The notes: generated by a model from the sequence alone, not told the origin. Counted from the first letter of the stretch, positions 38,560 to 48,983 are shown. The stretch: 64,000 nucleotides of DNA from Deltaproteobacteria bacterium (GCA_016703535.1 JADJBV010000001.1:558001-622000); one strand, 5' to 3'. Made by a program: numbers and translations.

Positions 38560-40665
38560 TTAGGCGGACTCGGCCTGGGAGACAACCGCCATCGGACCGA
38601 CCGGTCCGTCGATCACCAGGGATCGGCCTTCGACCAAGGCCAGCAGTTGGGTCCCGTAGCGCTCCAGCTTGGTCCGGCCGACCCCGGGGAGTTCGGCCAA
38701 GACGTCCAGGGACTGGGGGCGGACGCTGGCGATGGCCCGGAGCAGCCGATCGTGGGCGATGACGTACGGCGGCACCCCTTGGGCCCGGGCCTGTTCGACC
38801 CGCCAACTCCGGAGGCGCTCGAAGAGGGCCTCGTCGTCTTTGGCCAGGGCAGGGCTGTCTTCGACCTTTTTGGGGGCCGAGCTCCAGCGGGAGAGGGTCA
38901 GGTCCAGGGCCACGGGCGCCTCCTTGTCCTTCAGCACCCCCGCTCCGCCTTCGGTCAGGAGCAGCTTGGGATAGTCCCCGGGTGCGATCTTGGCGAACTC
39001 GGCCCGGATCAGGGCGTCGAGCAGGGCCAACACTTCTTCTTTGGTCAGGCCTTTGAGCAGGCCGTGGGTCGAGAGGGTGTCCAGCTTGGCCTCGAGGATG
39101 GGCTTGGCCCGGGAGCCGAGGAGGACGTCGGCGACCCGCTGTTTGCCGTAGCGGCCCCGCATCCGGGCCACGCAGGAGAGGGCGATCAGCACGTCGCGAC
39201 GGCCCACCTCGGACAAGGCCCGGGCCGGGGCCTGCTGGCAGCGATCGCAGACCTCACACCGCTCCGGCCGCCGGGTGTCGCCGAAGTAGTCGACCAAATA
39301 ACGGCGTCGGCAGGGCGCCCGGGTCACGTAGCCGATCATCGCGTCGAGGCGTTGCCGCTCTTGTCGGGCCCGGGCCTCGAGCCGGGTCGCCGAAACCGTG
39401 GGGGCCGGGACCATGACCTGGAGGCGGCCGTCTTCGAAGGACAGATCGCCCGCTTGCTCCAAGGCCACCAAAGCGGCCCGGGCCGAAGGGCCGACCTCCC
39501 GCTCGATCCGCTCGGCCAAGGCCTCGAAGCCGAGGGGTTCGTTGGCCAAGGTGTGGACCGCCAGATCGAAGGCGGCCAACACCGCGGGGTAGGTGGGGCA
39601 GGAGGCCTCGAAGCGAGCGTAAGCCAGGCGCAGATCGGCGCTGTCGTAGAGCAACACGCCGGCGGCCCGTTGCCCGTCTCGGCCGGCCCGGCCCACCTCT
39701 TGGTAGTAGGCCTCGGGGGCCGAAGGGATCTGGGCGTGGACCACCACTCGGACGTCGGCCTTGTCGACGCCCATCCCGAAGGCGGTGGTCGCGACGACGA
39801 CTCGGCGGGTGCCTCGGGAGAAGGTCTGTTCGACCTCGAGGCGCCGATCCGACGGGAGCCCGGCGTGGTAGGCCTCGGCTTGATAACCTTGTTCGGCCAG
39901 GACCAAGGCGGTGGTCTCCGCCCGCTTCCGGGTGCCGACGTAGACGATCGCCGAGCCGCTTGGGCCCATCCAGGTGCGGAGGGTTCGATCCAAGGCCTCG
40001 AGCTTGGCTTTGCCCCGGGTGGTTTCAATGACCGAGAGGGCCAGCTCTTGCCGATCGAAGCCGGTGACCACCACCTCGGGCTCACACAAGCCCAAGGATC
40101 GGACGATCTGCTCCCGAACCTCGGGGGTCGCGGTGGCGGTCAGGCCCATCACCCGCTTGGGCCTGAGGCGTTCGATCACCTCGCCGAGCCGGGCGTAGTC
40201 GGGCCGGAAGTCGTGACCCCACTCGGCGATGCAGTGGGCCTCGTCGACCGCAAACAGCTCGATCGGGAGCCCACTCAAGGCGTCCAGGAAACTCCGACTG
40301 CGGAAACGTTCGGGGGCGACGTAGGCCAAACGAAGCCGCCCCTCGGCCAGGGCTTGTTGGGCTTCCCGCCGCTCTTTGGGGCCCTCTTGGCTGGTGATCG
40401 CCGCGACCGGGATCCCACACTGGCTGAGGGCCCGGACCTGATCGCGGATCAAGGCGATCAGCGGTGAGACCACCAAGGTGGTGCCCCCCAAGATCGTGGC
40501 GGGAAGCTGGTAACACAGGCTCTTTCCGGCGCCGGTGGGCATGACCGCCAAGGTGGATCGGCCGGAGAGGATCGCTTTGATCACCGTCTCCTGTCCGGGA
40601 CGGAAGGCGGCGTGACCAAAAGTCTCTCTCAGGATCCGGGCGAGATCCGCGGTCACGGCGCGCAC
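38560..40665 (-). CDS. recQ: ATP-dependent DNA helicase RecQ
   Basis: The 701-residue product has Walker A MPTGAGKSLCYQLP, DEAHCIAEWGHDFRPDY, the arginine-finger motif YYQEVGRAGRDG, the RQC zinc site CRRRY with CEVCDRC, and a C-terminal HRDC domain (VPPYVIAHDRLL, LAELPGVGRTKLERYG). It unwinds DNA in recombination repair. The start is GTG 40665; an alternative GTG is three codons later. The ribosome site is weak. Confidence 0.94.
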   Translation of the reverse strand: MRAVTADLARILRETFGHAAFRPGQETVIKAILSGRSTLAVMPTGAGKSLCYQLPATILGGTTLVVSPLIALIRDQVRALSQCGIPVAAITSQEGPKERREAQQALAEGRLRLAYVAPERFRSRSFLDALSGLPIELFAVDEAHCIAEWGHDFRPDYARLGEVIERLRPKRVMGLTATATPEVREQIVRSLGLCEPEVVVTGFDRQELALSVIETTRGKAKLEALDRTLRTWMGPSGSAIVYVGTRKRAETTALVLAEQGYQAEAYHAGLPSDRRLEVEQTFSRGTRRVVVATTAFGMGVDKADVRVVVHAQIPSAPEAYYQEVGRAGRDGQRAAGVLLYDSADLRLAYARFEASCPTYPAVLAAFDLAVHTLANEPLGFEALAERIEREVGPSARAALVALEQAGDLSFEDGRLQVMVPAPTVSATRLEARARQERQRLDAMIGYVTRAPCRRRYLVDYFGDTRRPERCEVCDRCQQAPARALSEVGRRDVLIALSCVARMRGRYGKQRVADVLLGSRAKPILEAKLDTLSTHGLLKGLTKEEVLALLDALIRAEFAKIAPGDYPKLLLTEGGAGVLKDKEAPVALDLTLSRWSSAPKKVEDSPALAKDDEALFERLRSWRVEQARAQGVPPYVIAHDRLLRAIASVRPQSLDVLAELPGVGRTKLERYGTQLLALVEGRSLVIDGPVGPMAVVSQAESA

Positions 40666-40739
40666 CGTACCAATCTCGCCGAAGAAAGTCGCTTGACCCT
40701 CACCGCAGGAGGGCGTCCGGTCCCCCCCCGGAGCCGCCG

Positions 40740-42071
40740 GTGAACAGCGAGACCCTAGAGGAAGACGAGCGGATCACCGCTGAAGATCTCCGGGACGCGT
40801 GGCCCTTGCTCGATCAAGAGGAGCGGGTGGTCGACTTCGGTCTGCTCGATCGGGGTGAAGCAGAAGACTTCTTGTTGTCGATCTCGGGCCTGGACCTGGC
40901 CGGCCTGGTGATGGCCTTGCCCAAGGAGCAGCGCCGATCCTGGGTCCGGCTGTTGCCGCCCGACGACGCCGCTGACCTCTTGCAAGCGGTCCCGGCCGAA
41001 GACAAGGACGCGCTCTTTCAGCTCCTCGACGATCCGATGAAGCGGGAGGTCACCGCCCTCCTCGCCTACGCCGAAGATCGGGCCGGTGGTTTGATGAACC
41101 CCCGCTACGCTCGGCTCCGGCCCGAGCTGACGGTCGACGAGGCCATCAATTACCTCCGCAAACAGGCCAAGGAGCGGCTGGAGACCATCTACTACGTCTA
41201 CGTGATCGACGAACAACAGCGGTTGCTCGGGGTGGTCTCTTTCCGGGAGCTCTTCGCCGCCAAGGCCGACGCCAAGGTGAAGGACGTGATGCACCCCGAG
41301 GTGATCACCGTCGGCGAACAAGACGATCAAGAGAAGGTCAGCCGGGTCTTCGCCGATCACGACCTCTACGCGGTCCCGGTGGTCGACGCCGAAGGGCGAA
41401 TCAAGGGCATCGTCACCGTCGACGACATCGTCGACGTGGTCGAAGAAGAGGCCACCGAAGACATCCAGAAGTTGGGCGGTATGCAGGCCCTCGAGGCGCC
41501 GTACTTACACGTGGCCTTCTTCGAGATGTTGAAAAAACGTGGTGGCTGGCTGGCGGTGCTGTTTTTGGGCGAGATGATCACCGCCTCGGCCATGGCCCAG
41601 TTCGAGGACGACATCGCCAAGGCGGTGGTCTTGGCCCTCTTCGTCCCCTTGATCATCTCCAGCGGCGGCAACTCCGGCTCCCAGGCCACCACCTTGGTGA
41701 TCCGCGCCATGGCCTTGGGTGAGGTGCGGATGACCGATTGGTGGCGGGTGGTGCGCCGGGAGATTTTTGTCGGCTTGGCCCTCGGCCTCTTGCTCGGCTG
41801 CATCGGCTTTTTGCGGGTCTACGTCTGGCACTGGATCTCGCCGATCTACGGCGAACACTACCTGTTGATCGGCCTGACGGTGATGCTGAGCTTGATCGGG
41901 GTGGTGATCACCGGGACCGTCACCGGCTCCCTGTTGCCCTTCGTGCTCCGCCGCTTTGGCCTCGATCCGGCCAGCGCCTCGGCCCCCTTCGTGGCCACCA
42001 TCGTCGACGTCACGGGCCTGCTCCTCTACTTTTCCGTCGCCAGTGTGGTCCTGGCCGGAACGCTGCTCTGA
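40740..42071 (+). CDS. mgtE: Magnesium transporter MgtE
   Basis: The 443-residue product has the N-terminal superhelical domain (LPPDDAADLLQ), two CBS domains (ERLETIYYVYVIDEQQRLLGVVS; VPVVDAEGRIKGIVTVDDIVDVVEEE) and five membrane helices with LIISSGGNSGSQATTL and the pore motif PFVATIVDVTG. It is a Mg-gated Mg channel of the inner membrane. GTG 40740 has GGAG seven bases upstream. A sensor kinase follows after 51 bp. Confidence 0.95.
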   Translation: MNSETLEEDERITAEDLRDAWPLLDQEERVVDFGLLDRGEAEDFLLSISGLDLAGLVMALPKEQRRSWVRLLPPDDAADLLQAVPAEDKDALFQLLDDPMKREVTALLAYAEDRAGGLMNPRYARLRPELTVDEAINYLRKQAKERLETIYYVYVIDEQQRLLGVVSFRELFAAKADAKVKDVMHPEVITVGEQDDQEKVSRVFADHDLYAVPVVDAEGRIKGIVTVDDIVDVVEEEATEDIQKLGGMQALEAPYLHVAFFEMLKKRGGWLAVLFLGEMITASAMAQFEDDIAKAVVLALFVPLIISSGGNSGSQATTLVIRAMALGEVRMTDWWRVVRREIFVGLALGLLLGCIGFLRVYVWHWISPIYGEHYLLIGLTVMLSLIGVVITGTVTGSLLPFVLRRFGLDPASASAPFVATIVDVTGLLLYFSVASVVLAGTLL

Positions 42072-42122
42072 CCCCGCAGCCTCGGTCGCATTCGGGCTTT
42101 TCCTCATGTATGGTCGCCCCAG

Positions 42123-43829
42123 GTGGGCCTAACCTTCGATCGCTTCTTTGAGCTCAGCCCGAGCTTCATGTTGGTGGTGGATCTGGACGGTCGGATCGTC
42201 GCCATCAACGGGGCCCTCCTCGAGGCCTTGGGGCAGGGCGAAGCCGAGCTCCGAGGGCGATCGATCGCGGAGCTCCTCCACCCCGATGATGTGGAGGCCA
42301 GCGCCATGGCCCGCCGACAGGCCGGCTCTGGGGGCAAGGTGATCGACGCCGAGCGGAGGATGCGACGCCGGGACGGGACCTACCTTTTAACCTCCTGGCG
42401 GGCGACGGCCGAAGACGGTTTGATCTACAGCGTGGGGGTGGATTTGACCCAATCTCGACGGATCGAGCGGTTGAACCAGGAGGCCCAGGCCTTGGCCAAG
42501 GTCGGGGGCTTCGAGCGGGACTTGGAGCGGGGCGAACGTTATTGGACCCCCGAGACGTATCGACTGCTGGAGGTTTCGCCCGAGGCTGACGTCGGGTTGG
42601 AGACCATGTTGCAGCGCCTCGCGCCGAGCCAACAGCAGGTATTGATGCAGGCGATGGCCGCGGCCCAAACGACGGGCCAACCGGCCGAGGTAACGGTCGA
42701 GTGGCGTCGCCTGGACGGCAGCCTTCGCTTCCTGAGAGTGGTGGTCCACACCGAGGTCAAGGACGGACGCCCCAGTCGAGTGGTCGGCGCGCTCCAAGAC
42801 GTGACCAACCTCCGCCTGGCCGAACAAGCCCACCAGGACTCGGAGGAGCGTTACCGGGCCCTCTACGAACGAACTCCGGCGATGCTCCACTCCATCGATC
42901 GGGAGGGGCGGCTGATCTACGTCAGTGATCGCTGGTTGGAGATCTTGGGCTACACCCGGGCCGAGGTGATCGGCCGGCGTTCGACCGAGTTCTTGACCGA
43001 AGCCTCCCGCACCTACGCCCGGGAGGTGGTGTTGCCCGAGTTTTTGCGGACCGGTCGCTGCGAAGACGTCGAGTACCAGTTCCTCACCAAAGACGGGCGG
43101 GTGGTGGACGTGTTGCTTTCGGCGACCTCGGAACGGGACGAGGCCGGCGAAGTCCGTCAGAGTTTGGCGGTCCTGGCCGACGTTACAGAGAAAAAACGGG
43201 CCGACGCTGCCTTGTTGGCGTCCTTGCAGGAGAAGGAGGTGCTCCTCAAGGAGGTGCACCACCGGGTCAAGAACAACCTCCAGGTCATCACCAGCCTGCT
43301 GAGCCTCCAGGCGCAACGGGTCGACTCGACCTCGGCCGCCATCTTGATCGACGCCCAAAACCGGGTCCGGGCGATGGCCCAGGTCCACGAGCGGCTGTAC
43401 CTCAGCGCCGACCTGGCCCGGGTCGACTTTGGAGCCTACTTGGACGAACTGCTCCTCGAGTTGCGGCGAGCCCTGCACCGGCCGGGCGTGGAGGTCATCG
43501 GTCGAGCGCCGGGCCTCCATCTTTCGGTGGAGACGGCCATCCCCTGTGGTTTGATCATCAACGAGTTGGTCGGCAACGCCCTCAAACACGCCTTCCCCGA
43601 CGGGCGTCCCGGCAAAGTGGAGGTGGAGCTGGTGGCCGCAGGACCTGGCTTGGTGTTGACGGTCGAGGACAACGGCATCGGCAGCCCTGATCCTCGGGGC
43701 CGAGGCACCATGGGGTGGCGGTTGGTGGAGCGTTTGGTCGGTCAACTGGGAGGGACCGTGGAGCTTCGTTCGCCACCTGGCACCATGGTCCGGGTTCAAT
43801 TCCGCTCCGCGCAGGGCCCTACGTCATGA
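42123..43829 (+). CDS. Multi-PAS sensor kinase, HisKA_2 type
   Basis: The 568-residue soluble product has three PAS units (about 1-115, 120-235 and 240-355), then a HisKA_2-type dimerisation domain with EVHHRVKNNLQVITSLLSLQA, and an HATPase with NELVGNALKHAFP and DNGIGSP. HisKA_2/HWE-type kinases often feed stress or light pathways. The GTG start lacks a strong ribosome site. Its stop overlaps the ATG of the hybrid kinase gene, indicating a joint pathway. Confidence 0.9.
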   Translation: MGLTFDRFFELSPSFMLVVDLDGRIVAINGALLEALGQGEAELRGRSIAELLHPDDVEASAMARRQAGSGGKVIDAERRMRRRDGTYLLTSWRATAEDGLIYSVGVDLTQSRRIERLNQEAQALAKVGGFERDLERGERYWTPETYRLLEVSPEADVGLETMLQRLAPSQQQVLMQAMAAAQTTGQPAEVTVEWRRLDGSLRFLRVVVHTEVKDGRPSRVVGALQDVTNLRLAEQAHQDSEERYRALYERTPAMLHSIDREGRLIYVSDRWLEILGYTRAEVIGRRSTEFLTEASRTYAREVVLPEFLRTGRCEDVEYQFLTKDGRVVDVLLSATSERDEAGEVRQSLAVLADVTEKKRADAALLASLQEKEVLLKEVHHRVKNNLQVITSLLSLQAQRVDSTSAAILIDAQNRVRAMAQVHERLYLSADLARVDFGAYLDELLLELRRALHRPGVEVIGRAPGLHLSVETAIPCGLIINELVGNALKHAFPDGRPGKVEVELVAAGPGLVLTVEDNGIGSPDPRGRGTMGWRLVERLVGQLGGTVELRSPPGTMVRVQFRSAQGPTS

Positions 43830-46108
43830 AACCTCGGGTGTTGATCGTCGAGGACGAGTCGATCGTGGCCATGGATCTGGAGGCCACCCTGGAGCGCCTG
43901 GGTTACGCGGTGGCCGGCCTGGTCGCCCGAGGCGACGACGCGGTGCTGCGGGCCCAACGCCAAGACTCGGAGCTGGTGTTGATGGACATCGGCCTCGGCG
44001 CGGGCCAGGACGGGATCCGGGCCGCCGAGGAGATCCGCCGAACCGCCGACGTGCCGGTGGTCTTCGTGACGGCCAACGCCGATGAAGCCACGCTGCAGCG
44101 GGCCCAACAAAGTGAACCGTTTGGTTATGTACTGAAGCCCTTTCAAGAGCGGGAGCTGCGGACCACCATCGAGATGGCGCTCCACCAACACCGCTTGGAG
44201 CGAGAGCTGCGGGCCAGCCGGCGTTGGTTCGAGACCACCTTACGCAGCATTGGCGACGCGGTGATCGCCACCGACGGCAAAGGCATCGTCAAGTTGATCA
44301 ACCCGGTGGCCGAGGCCTTGACCGGTTGGTCCCAGGCCGAGGCGGTGGGGCGCTCCTTGGGGGAGGTCTTCCGGATCGTCGATCAAGCCAGCCGCACGCC
44401 CGTGTCCGATCCAGTGGCCAAGGTGATGGCCTCCGGGCAGGTCGTGACCCTCCAGAACCACACCATCTTGATCGGGCGCGACGGCCAGGAGGTGCAGATC
44501 GACGACGCCGCCGCGCCGATCACCGACGACCAGGGGACTATCACCGGCACCGTGTTGACCTTCCGGGATGTCACGGCCCGCTATGCCGCCGAAGAGGCCC
44601 GCCGCGCCGCCGAAAGCCGCTATCGGGTGCTCTTCGAGGCGGTGGGTGAGGCCATCGTGATCATCGACGAGGCGAGCACCATCTTGGCCGCCAACTCTTC
44701 GGCCGAGCGGACCTTCGGCTACGCCCCGAGTGAGTTGGTCGGGCAAAGCGCCTTCGTGTTGATGTCCGACTCCTGGCGCAAAAAACACCTCTGGTTTTTG
44801 GCTCACTACAAAGAGAGCCCTTTGCCGACTCGCTTTCAGGTCGATCGGGAGTTGGTGGGGAAACGCAAAGACGGGAGCACCTTCGCCCTGGAGCTCTCGA
44901 TCAGCGAGATGTGGGTCGGGGGGCAACGACAGTTCGCCGGGATTGCCCGGGACATCTCGGCCAAGAAGGCCCTCGAGGCCCAGCTGATCTTGTCGCAAAA
45001 GATGGAGGGCATTGGACGCCTGGCCGGCGGCGTGGCCCACGACTTCAACAACCTGCTGACCGCGATTATCTCCTACGGGACCTTGCTCCACGATGAGCTC
45101 CCGCAGCCCAGCGAACAACGAGACGACGTGCAGCAGATCTTGGCCGCCGCCGATCGGGCCGCCACCTTGACCAGACAACTCCTGGCCTTTGCGCGTCGGC
45201 AAGTGATGGAGCCTCGGGTCATCGACCTGCGGGAGTTGCTCACCGACCTCGAACCCTTACTGCGGCGCAGCTTGCGGGAGGACATCCAGTATCTGCCGCT
45301 CTTGCCCGACGAGTTGGCCTGCGTCCGGATCGATCCCGGTCAGCTGGAGCGGGTGTTGCTCAACTTGGTGATCAACGCCAAGGACGCGCTGCCCAACGGC
45401 GGGACCCTACGGCTGAACCTCGCCGAGGTCGACTTGAAGAGCGCTGGCACCACCGAACACCCGCAGGTGCCGGCGGGGCGGTGGGTGATGTTGCGGGTCC
45501 AGGATGACGGCGTTGGCATGAGCCCCGAGGTGCGGTCCCAGGTCTTCGAGCCCTTCTTTTCGACCAAAGCCGGTGGAGGGACGGGCCTGGGCTTGGCCAC
45601 CTCCTACGGGATCGTGGCCCAAGCGGGCGGGCACTTGATCGTCGACAGTGAACTCGGCCGGGGGACCAGCTTCATGATCTATCTGCCCGCGGTCGAGGGG
45701 CCGGCCGACGCCGCCGCCCCCCGTCCGGTGACCCAGGTGCCCAAGGCCCCCCGGCGGATCTTGGTGTGTGAAGACAACGCCATCGTCCGGGTCGCGACCC
45801 TCCGGGGCCTGAAGGCCCATGGCTACGAGACCCTGGAGGCCCCGACCGGCGCCGAGGCCCTGGTGATCTTGGGTCGCCAGCCGGTGGACCTGTTGTTGAC
45901 CGACGTGGTGATGCCCGAGATGAGCGGCCCCGAGTTGGCCACCGCCGCTCGGGCGGCCCACCCGAACCTGCCGGTGTTGTTCATGTCTGGGTACACCGAA
46001 AGTGCGGTGTTGCCGGCTCAGACCTCGGCCCGAGATTTGGCGTTCATCGCCAAGCCCTTCACCCCTTCGGCCCTGGTCGCCAAGATCGAAGAGATCTTCG
46101 GCGGCTAG
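43826..46108 (+). CDS. Hybrid histidine kinase, REC-PAS-PAS-HisKA-HATPase-REC
   Basis: The 760-residue product starts at ATG 43826 in an ATGA overlap. An N-terminal receiver (VEDESIVAMDLE, DIGLG with acceptor Asp, KPF) is followed by two PAS domains, a HisKA with GGVAHDFNNLLTAI, HATPase (NLVINAKDALP, GGGTGLGLAT) and a C-terminal receiver (CEDNAIVR, LLLTDVVMPEMSGPE, AKPF). The front receiver could accept phosphate from the upstream HisKA_2 kinase, starting a phosphorelay. No output domain is present. Confidence 0.93.
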   Translation: MKPRVLIVEDESIVAMDLEATLERLGYAVAGLVARGDDAVLRAQRQDSELVLMDIGLGAGQDGIRAAEEIRRTADVPVVFVTANADEATLQRAQQSEPFGYVLKPFQERELRTTIEMALHQHRLERELRASRRWFETTLRSIGDAVIATDGKGIVKLINPVAEALTGWSQAEAVGRSLGEVFRIVDQASRTPVSDPVAKVMASGQVVTLQNHTILIGRDGQEVQIDDAAAPITDDQGTITGTVLTFRDVTARYAAEEARRAAESRYRVLFEAVGEAIVIIDEASTILAANSSAERTFGYAPSELVGQSAFVLMSDSWRKKHLWFLAHYKESPLPTRFQVDRELVGKRKDGSTFALELSISEMWVGGQRQFAGIARDISAKKALEAQLILSQKMEGIGRLAGGVAHDFNNLLTAIISYGTLLHDELPQPSEQRDDVQQILAAADRAATLTRQLLAFARRQVMEPRVIDLRELLTDLEPLLRRSLREDIQYLPLLPDELACVRIDPGQLERVLLNLVINAKDALPNGGTLRLNLAEVDLKSAGTTEHPQVPAGRWVMLRVQDDGVGMSPEVRSQVFEPFFSTKAGGGTGLGLATSYGIVAQAGGHLIVDSELGRGTSFMIYLPAVEGPADAAAPRPVTQVPKAPRRILVCEDNAIVRVATLRGLKAHGYETLEAPTGAEALVILGRQPVDLLLTDVVMPEMSGPELATAARAAHPNLPVLFMSGYTESAVLPAQTSARDLAFIAKPFTPSALVAKIEEIFGG

Positions 46109-46125
46109 CCCCGTCGCCCCAGGCG

Positions 46126-47175
46126 CTAGACGTACTCTTCTTGCAGCTCGGCCAAGGCTCGGGAGCCCGGGCACAACTTGGAGAACGGCACCTGGGTCAG
46201 CGGGACCTTTGGGGTCTTGGCCGCCTCGTGCATCTCCACCCCGGACTGGTCGAGGTAGAGCAAGCCGGTCGGGATCTCGCCGACCTTCCCGTGGTCCTCC
46301 AAGAAGTCGAGCACGTTGCGGTGGCTGCTGGGATCGTAGTCCGGGGCCACCTTTCGCAGCCGGACGGTGCTGCCGTCGTGCATCGTGACGCTCATCGCCG
46401 AACCTGCCGCGTATTCGGCGGTGATCTCTTGGGCGGCGGGCACGAAGTCGGCCTCGATCACCGGCAGGTTGCGCTTTCGGGTGCTGACGTAACTTTTGGT
46501 CGAGCCTTCGTGATCGTTGAAGGTGACACACGGGGAGATCACGTCGATCAACGCGAAGCCCTGATGGGCCAACCCGGCTTTGATCAAGGGCACCAGCTGG
46601 GCCTTGTCGCCCGAGAAGCTGCGAGCCACGAAGGTCGCGCCCAAACCCAAGGCCAAGCTCACGGGATCGATGGGGCGCTGTTGGTTGACCTCACCCTTTT
46701 TGCTCTTGGTCCCGACCTCGGAGGACGCCGAAAACTGCCCCTTGGTCAGCCCGTACACCCCGTTGTTTTCGATGATGTAGAGCATGTTCAGGTTGCGGCG
46801 GATGGCGTGGCAAAGTTGGCCCAGGCCGATCGACAACGAGTCGCCGTCTCCGGAGACGCCGATGTAAGTAAGGGTGCGGTTGGCGGCGTTGGCGCCGGTG
46901 GCGATGGCCGGCATCCGGCCGTGGGCCGAGTTGAAGCCGTGGGCGCCGCTGACGAAGTAGGCCGGAGTTTTGCTGGAGCAGCCGATGCCGCTCAGCTTGG
47001 CCACCATATGGGGCGGCGTGGCCAACTCATAAAAGGCCCGCACGATGGCGGCGGTGATCGAGTCGTGGCCACAACCCGCGCAGAGGGTGGAGGCGCTGCC
47101 TTCGTAGTCCCGGAGCGTCAGGCCCAGAGCGTTGGGCCTCATGCTCGGGTGAATGACGGGTGGTTTTTTGGTCAT
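46126..47175 (-). CDS. korB: 2-oxoacid:ferredoxin oxidoreductase beta subunit
   Basis: The 349-residue product carries the thiamine diphosphate-binding pattern CAGCGHD, GIGCSSK, GVSGDGDSLSIG and NNGVYGLTKGQ. It acts with the alpha subunit to oxidise a 2-oxoacid to acyl-CoA, reducing ferredoxin. The 2-oxoglutarate specificity (KorB) is inferred from general similarity, not proven. Coupled to the alpha gene by ATGA. The convergent end lies 17 bases from the hybrid kinase gene. Confidence 0.88.
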   Translation of the reverse strand: MTKKPPVIHPSMRPNALGLTLRDYEGSASTLCAGCGHDSITAAIVRAFYELATPPHMVAKLSGIGCSSKTPAYFVSGAHGFNSAHGRMPAIATGANAANRTLTYIGVSGDGDSLSIGLGQLCHAIRRNLNMLYIIENNGVYGLTKGQFSASSEVGTKSKKGEVNQQRPIDPVSLALGLGATFVARSFSGDKAQLVPLIKAGLAHQGFALIDVISPCVTFNDHEGSTKSYVSTRKRNLPVIEADFVPAAQEITAEYAAGSAMSVTMHDGSTVRLRKVAPDYDPSSHRNVLDFLEDHGKVGEIPTGLLYLDQSGVEMHEAAKTPKVPLTQVPFSKLCPGSRALAELQEEYV

Positions 47176-48983
47176 CGGCCTTCCTCCGCCAGCTGCTTCT
47201 TGACGCTGCTCACCACGTTGTGGGCCGACAGCGGGAAGCCACCGTAGGCCAACACCGAGCGCAACTTCTCCTTCGGGACCTTGGTCTCGTTGACCAACAT
47301 GCTCTTCAGTTGCGCGTCGCGGTTCTGCTCGATGACGAAGATCTTCTCGTGGTTCGCCAAGAAGTCTTCGGTCCTGGCGTCGAAGGGAAAACCGCGGACC
47401 CGCAAGTAGTCGAGGGGCAGGCCGTCTTTGGCCATCGCCTCCACCGCCTCCTTCACCGCCAGGTCACAACCGCCGAGGGACAACACGCCATATTTGGCGC
47501 CCGGGCGCCGCAGCTCCACCGACTCGGGCACGGCCTTACGGGCCGCCTGGAACTTCTTGGCCAAACGATCGACGACCTCTTGGTACTCCTCGGGGATCTC
47601 GGTGTAGGTGCCGAGTTTGGTGTGGCCCGAACCGCGGATGAAGTAGGCACCCTTGCTGTCGACGCCCGGCAAGGTTCGCGCCGCCACCTGGTCTTCGTTG
47701 GCGGGGTAATAACGATAGAACTTATCCATGGCCTGGAGCTGCTCTTTGGTGAGCACCGGCCCTCGGTTGGGCTGATAGTTGTCGTCCCACTTCAGCTTGG
47801 GCACCACCCAGTCGTTCATCCCGATGTCGAGATCCGACATCAGGAACACCGGCGTCTGGAACCGTTCGGCCAACTCGAAGGACTGGACCGCCATCTCGAA
47901 GCACTCGGCCGGGTTCGAGGGGAAGAGCAGGATGTGTTTGGTGTCGCCGTGGGAGGCGTAGGCGCAGGCCAACAGATCCGCCTGTTGGGTGCGGGTGGGC
48001 ATGCCCGTCGAGGGCCCGGTGCGCTGGACGTTGACCAACACCACCGGGACCTCCGCGTAGTAGGCCAGGCCCAGAAGTTCACCCATCAAGGACACGCCAG
48101 GTCCGGCGGTGGAGGTGAAGGAGCGAGCGCCGTTCCACGACGCGCCGATCACCATGCCGATCGCCGCCAGTTCGTCTTCGGCTTGCAAGATGATGTAGTT
48201 GTTTTCGCCGGTCTCCTCGTCTTTGCGGTACCGGGCGCAGAAGGTCTTGAACGCGTCCATCACCGAGGTCGCCGGGGTGATCGGGTACCAGGCGGCCACC
48301 GTCGCGCCGGCGTACACCGCGCCCAAGGCGGTGGCGGTGTTGCCGTCGATCAGGATCTTGTCCTGGTTGCCGTTCATCTTGGCCAACTTGATCGGCAGCG
48401 GGTGGGGCAGGTGTTCGTTGACGTAGTCCAGGCCCAGGCGCAGGGCCTTGGTGTTGGACTCCTTCAGCTTCTTTTTGCCCGAAAACTTCTCCTCCAACAT
48501 CTGCTCCAAGATCGGCTGATCGATGTCGAGCAGAGCCACCAGCGCGCCCAGGTAGGCGATGTTCTTCATCAGGATCCGTTCCCTGGATTCGCCGAAGGTG
48601 GTGTTGCACATCTCGGCCAAGGGCACGCCCAAGAAGGTCACGTCCTCCCGGAGCAGGTGGTCGGGCAACGGCCAGCTGGAGTCGTAGAGCACCCAACCGC
48701 CGGAGCGGACCTCCTTGATGTCCCGCTCGTAGGTGTCCCGGTTCATCGCCACCATCAGGTCGAACTCCGGCGTCCGGGCGGTGTGCCCGTCCATGTTGAT
48801 CCGGACCTCGTACCAGGTGGGGAGGCCCTGGATGTTGGAGGGGAAGAGGTTCTTGCCCGAGACGGGGATGCCCATCCGGAAGATCGCCTGCATCAACAGA
48901 CCGTTGGCGCTGGCCGAGCCGGTCCCGTTGACGTTGGCGAGCTTGATCGCGAAGTTGTTGGTTCGATCTACTTGGTGGTGCAC
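47172..48983 (-). CDS. korA: 2-oxoacid:ferredoxin oxidoreductase, fused gamma-alpha subunit
   Basis: The 603-residue product is read from GTG 48983. The first 190 residues are the gamma domain (NVNGTGSASANGLLMQAIFRMG), fused to an alpha subunit with GNTATALGAVYAG, YPITPATSVMD, EDELAAIGMVIGASWNGARSFTSTAGPG and GGCDLAVKEA. The start overlaps the end of the GltD-like flavoprotein gene by 16 bases. This fused form is common in bacteria running a reductive or ferredoxin-linked TCA step. Confidence 0.9.
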   Translation of the reverse strand: MHHQVDRTNNFAIKLANVNGTGSASANGLLMQAIFRMGIPVSGKNLFPSNIQGLPTWYEVRINMDGHTARTPEFDLMVAMNRDTYERDIKEVRSGGWVLYDSSWPLPDHLLREDVTFLGVPLAEMCNTTFGESRERILMKNIAYLGALVALLDIDQPILEQMLEEKFSGKKKLKESNTKALRLGLDYVNEHLPHPLPIKLAKMNGNQDKILIDGNTATALGAVYAGATVAAWYPITPATSVMDAFKTFCARYRKDEETGENNYIILQAEDELAAIGMVIGASWNGARSFTSTAGPGVSLMGELLGLAYYAEVPVVLVNVQRTGPSTGMPTRTQQADLLACAYASHGDTKHILLFPSNPAECFEMAVQSFELAERFQTPVFLMSDLDIGMNDWVVPKLKWDDNYQPNRGPVLTKEQLQAMDKFYRYYPANEDQVAARTLPGVDSKGAYFIRGSGHTKLGTYTEIPEEYQEVVDRLAKKFQAARKAVPESVELRRPGAKYGVLSLGGCDLAVKEAVEAMAKDGLPLDYLRVRGFPFDARTEDFLANHEKIFVIEQNRDAQLKSMLVNETKVPKEKLRSVLAYGGFPLSAHNVVSSVKKQLAEEGR

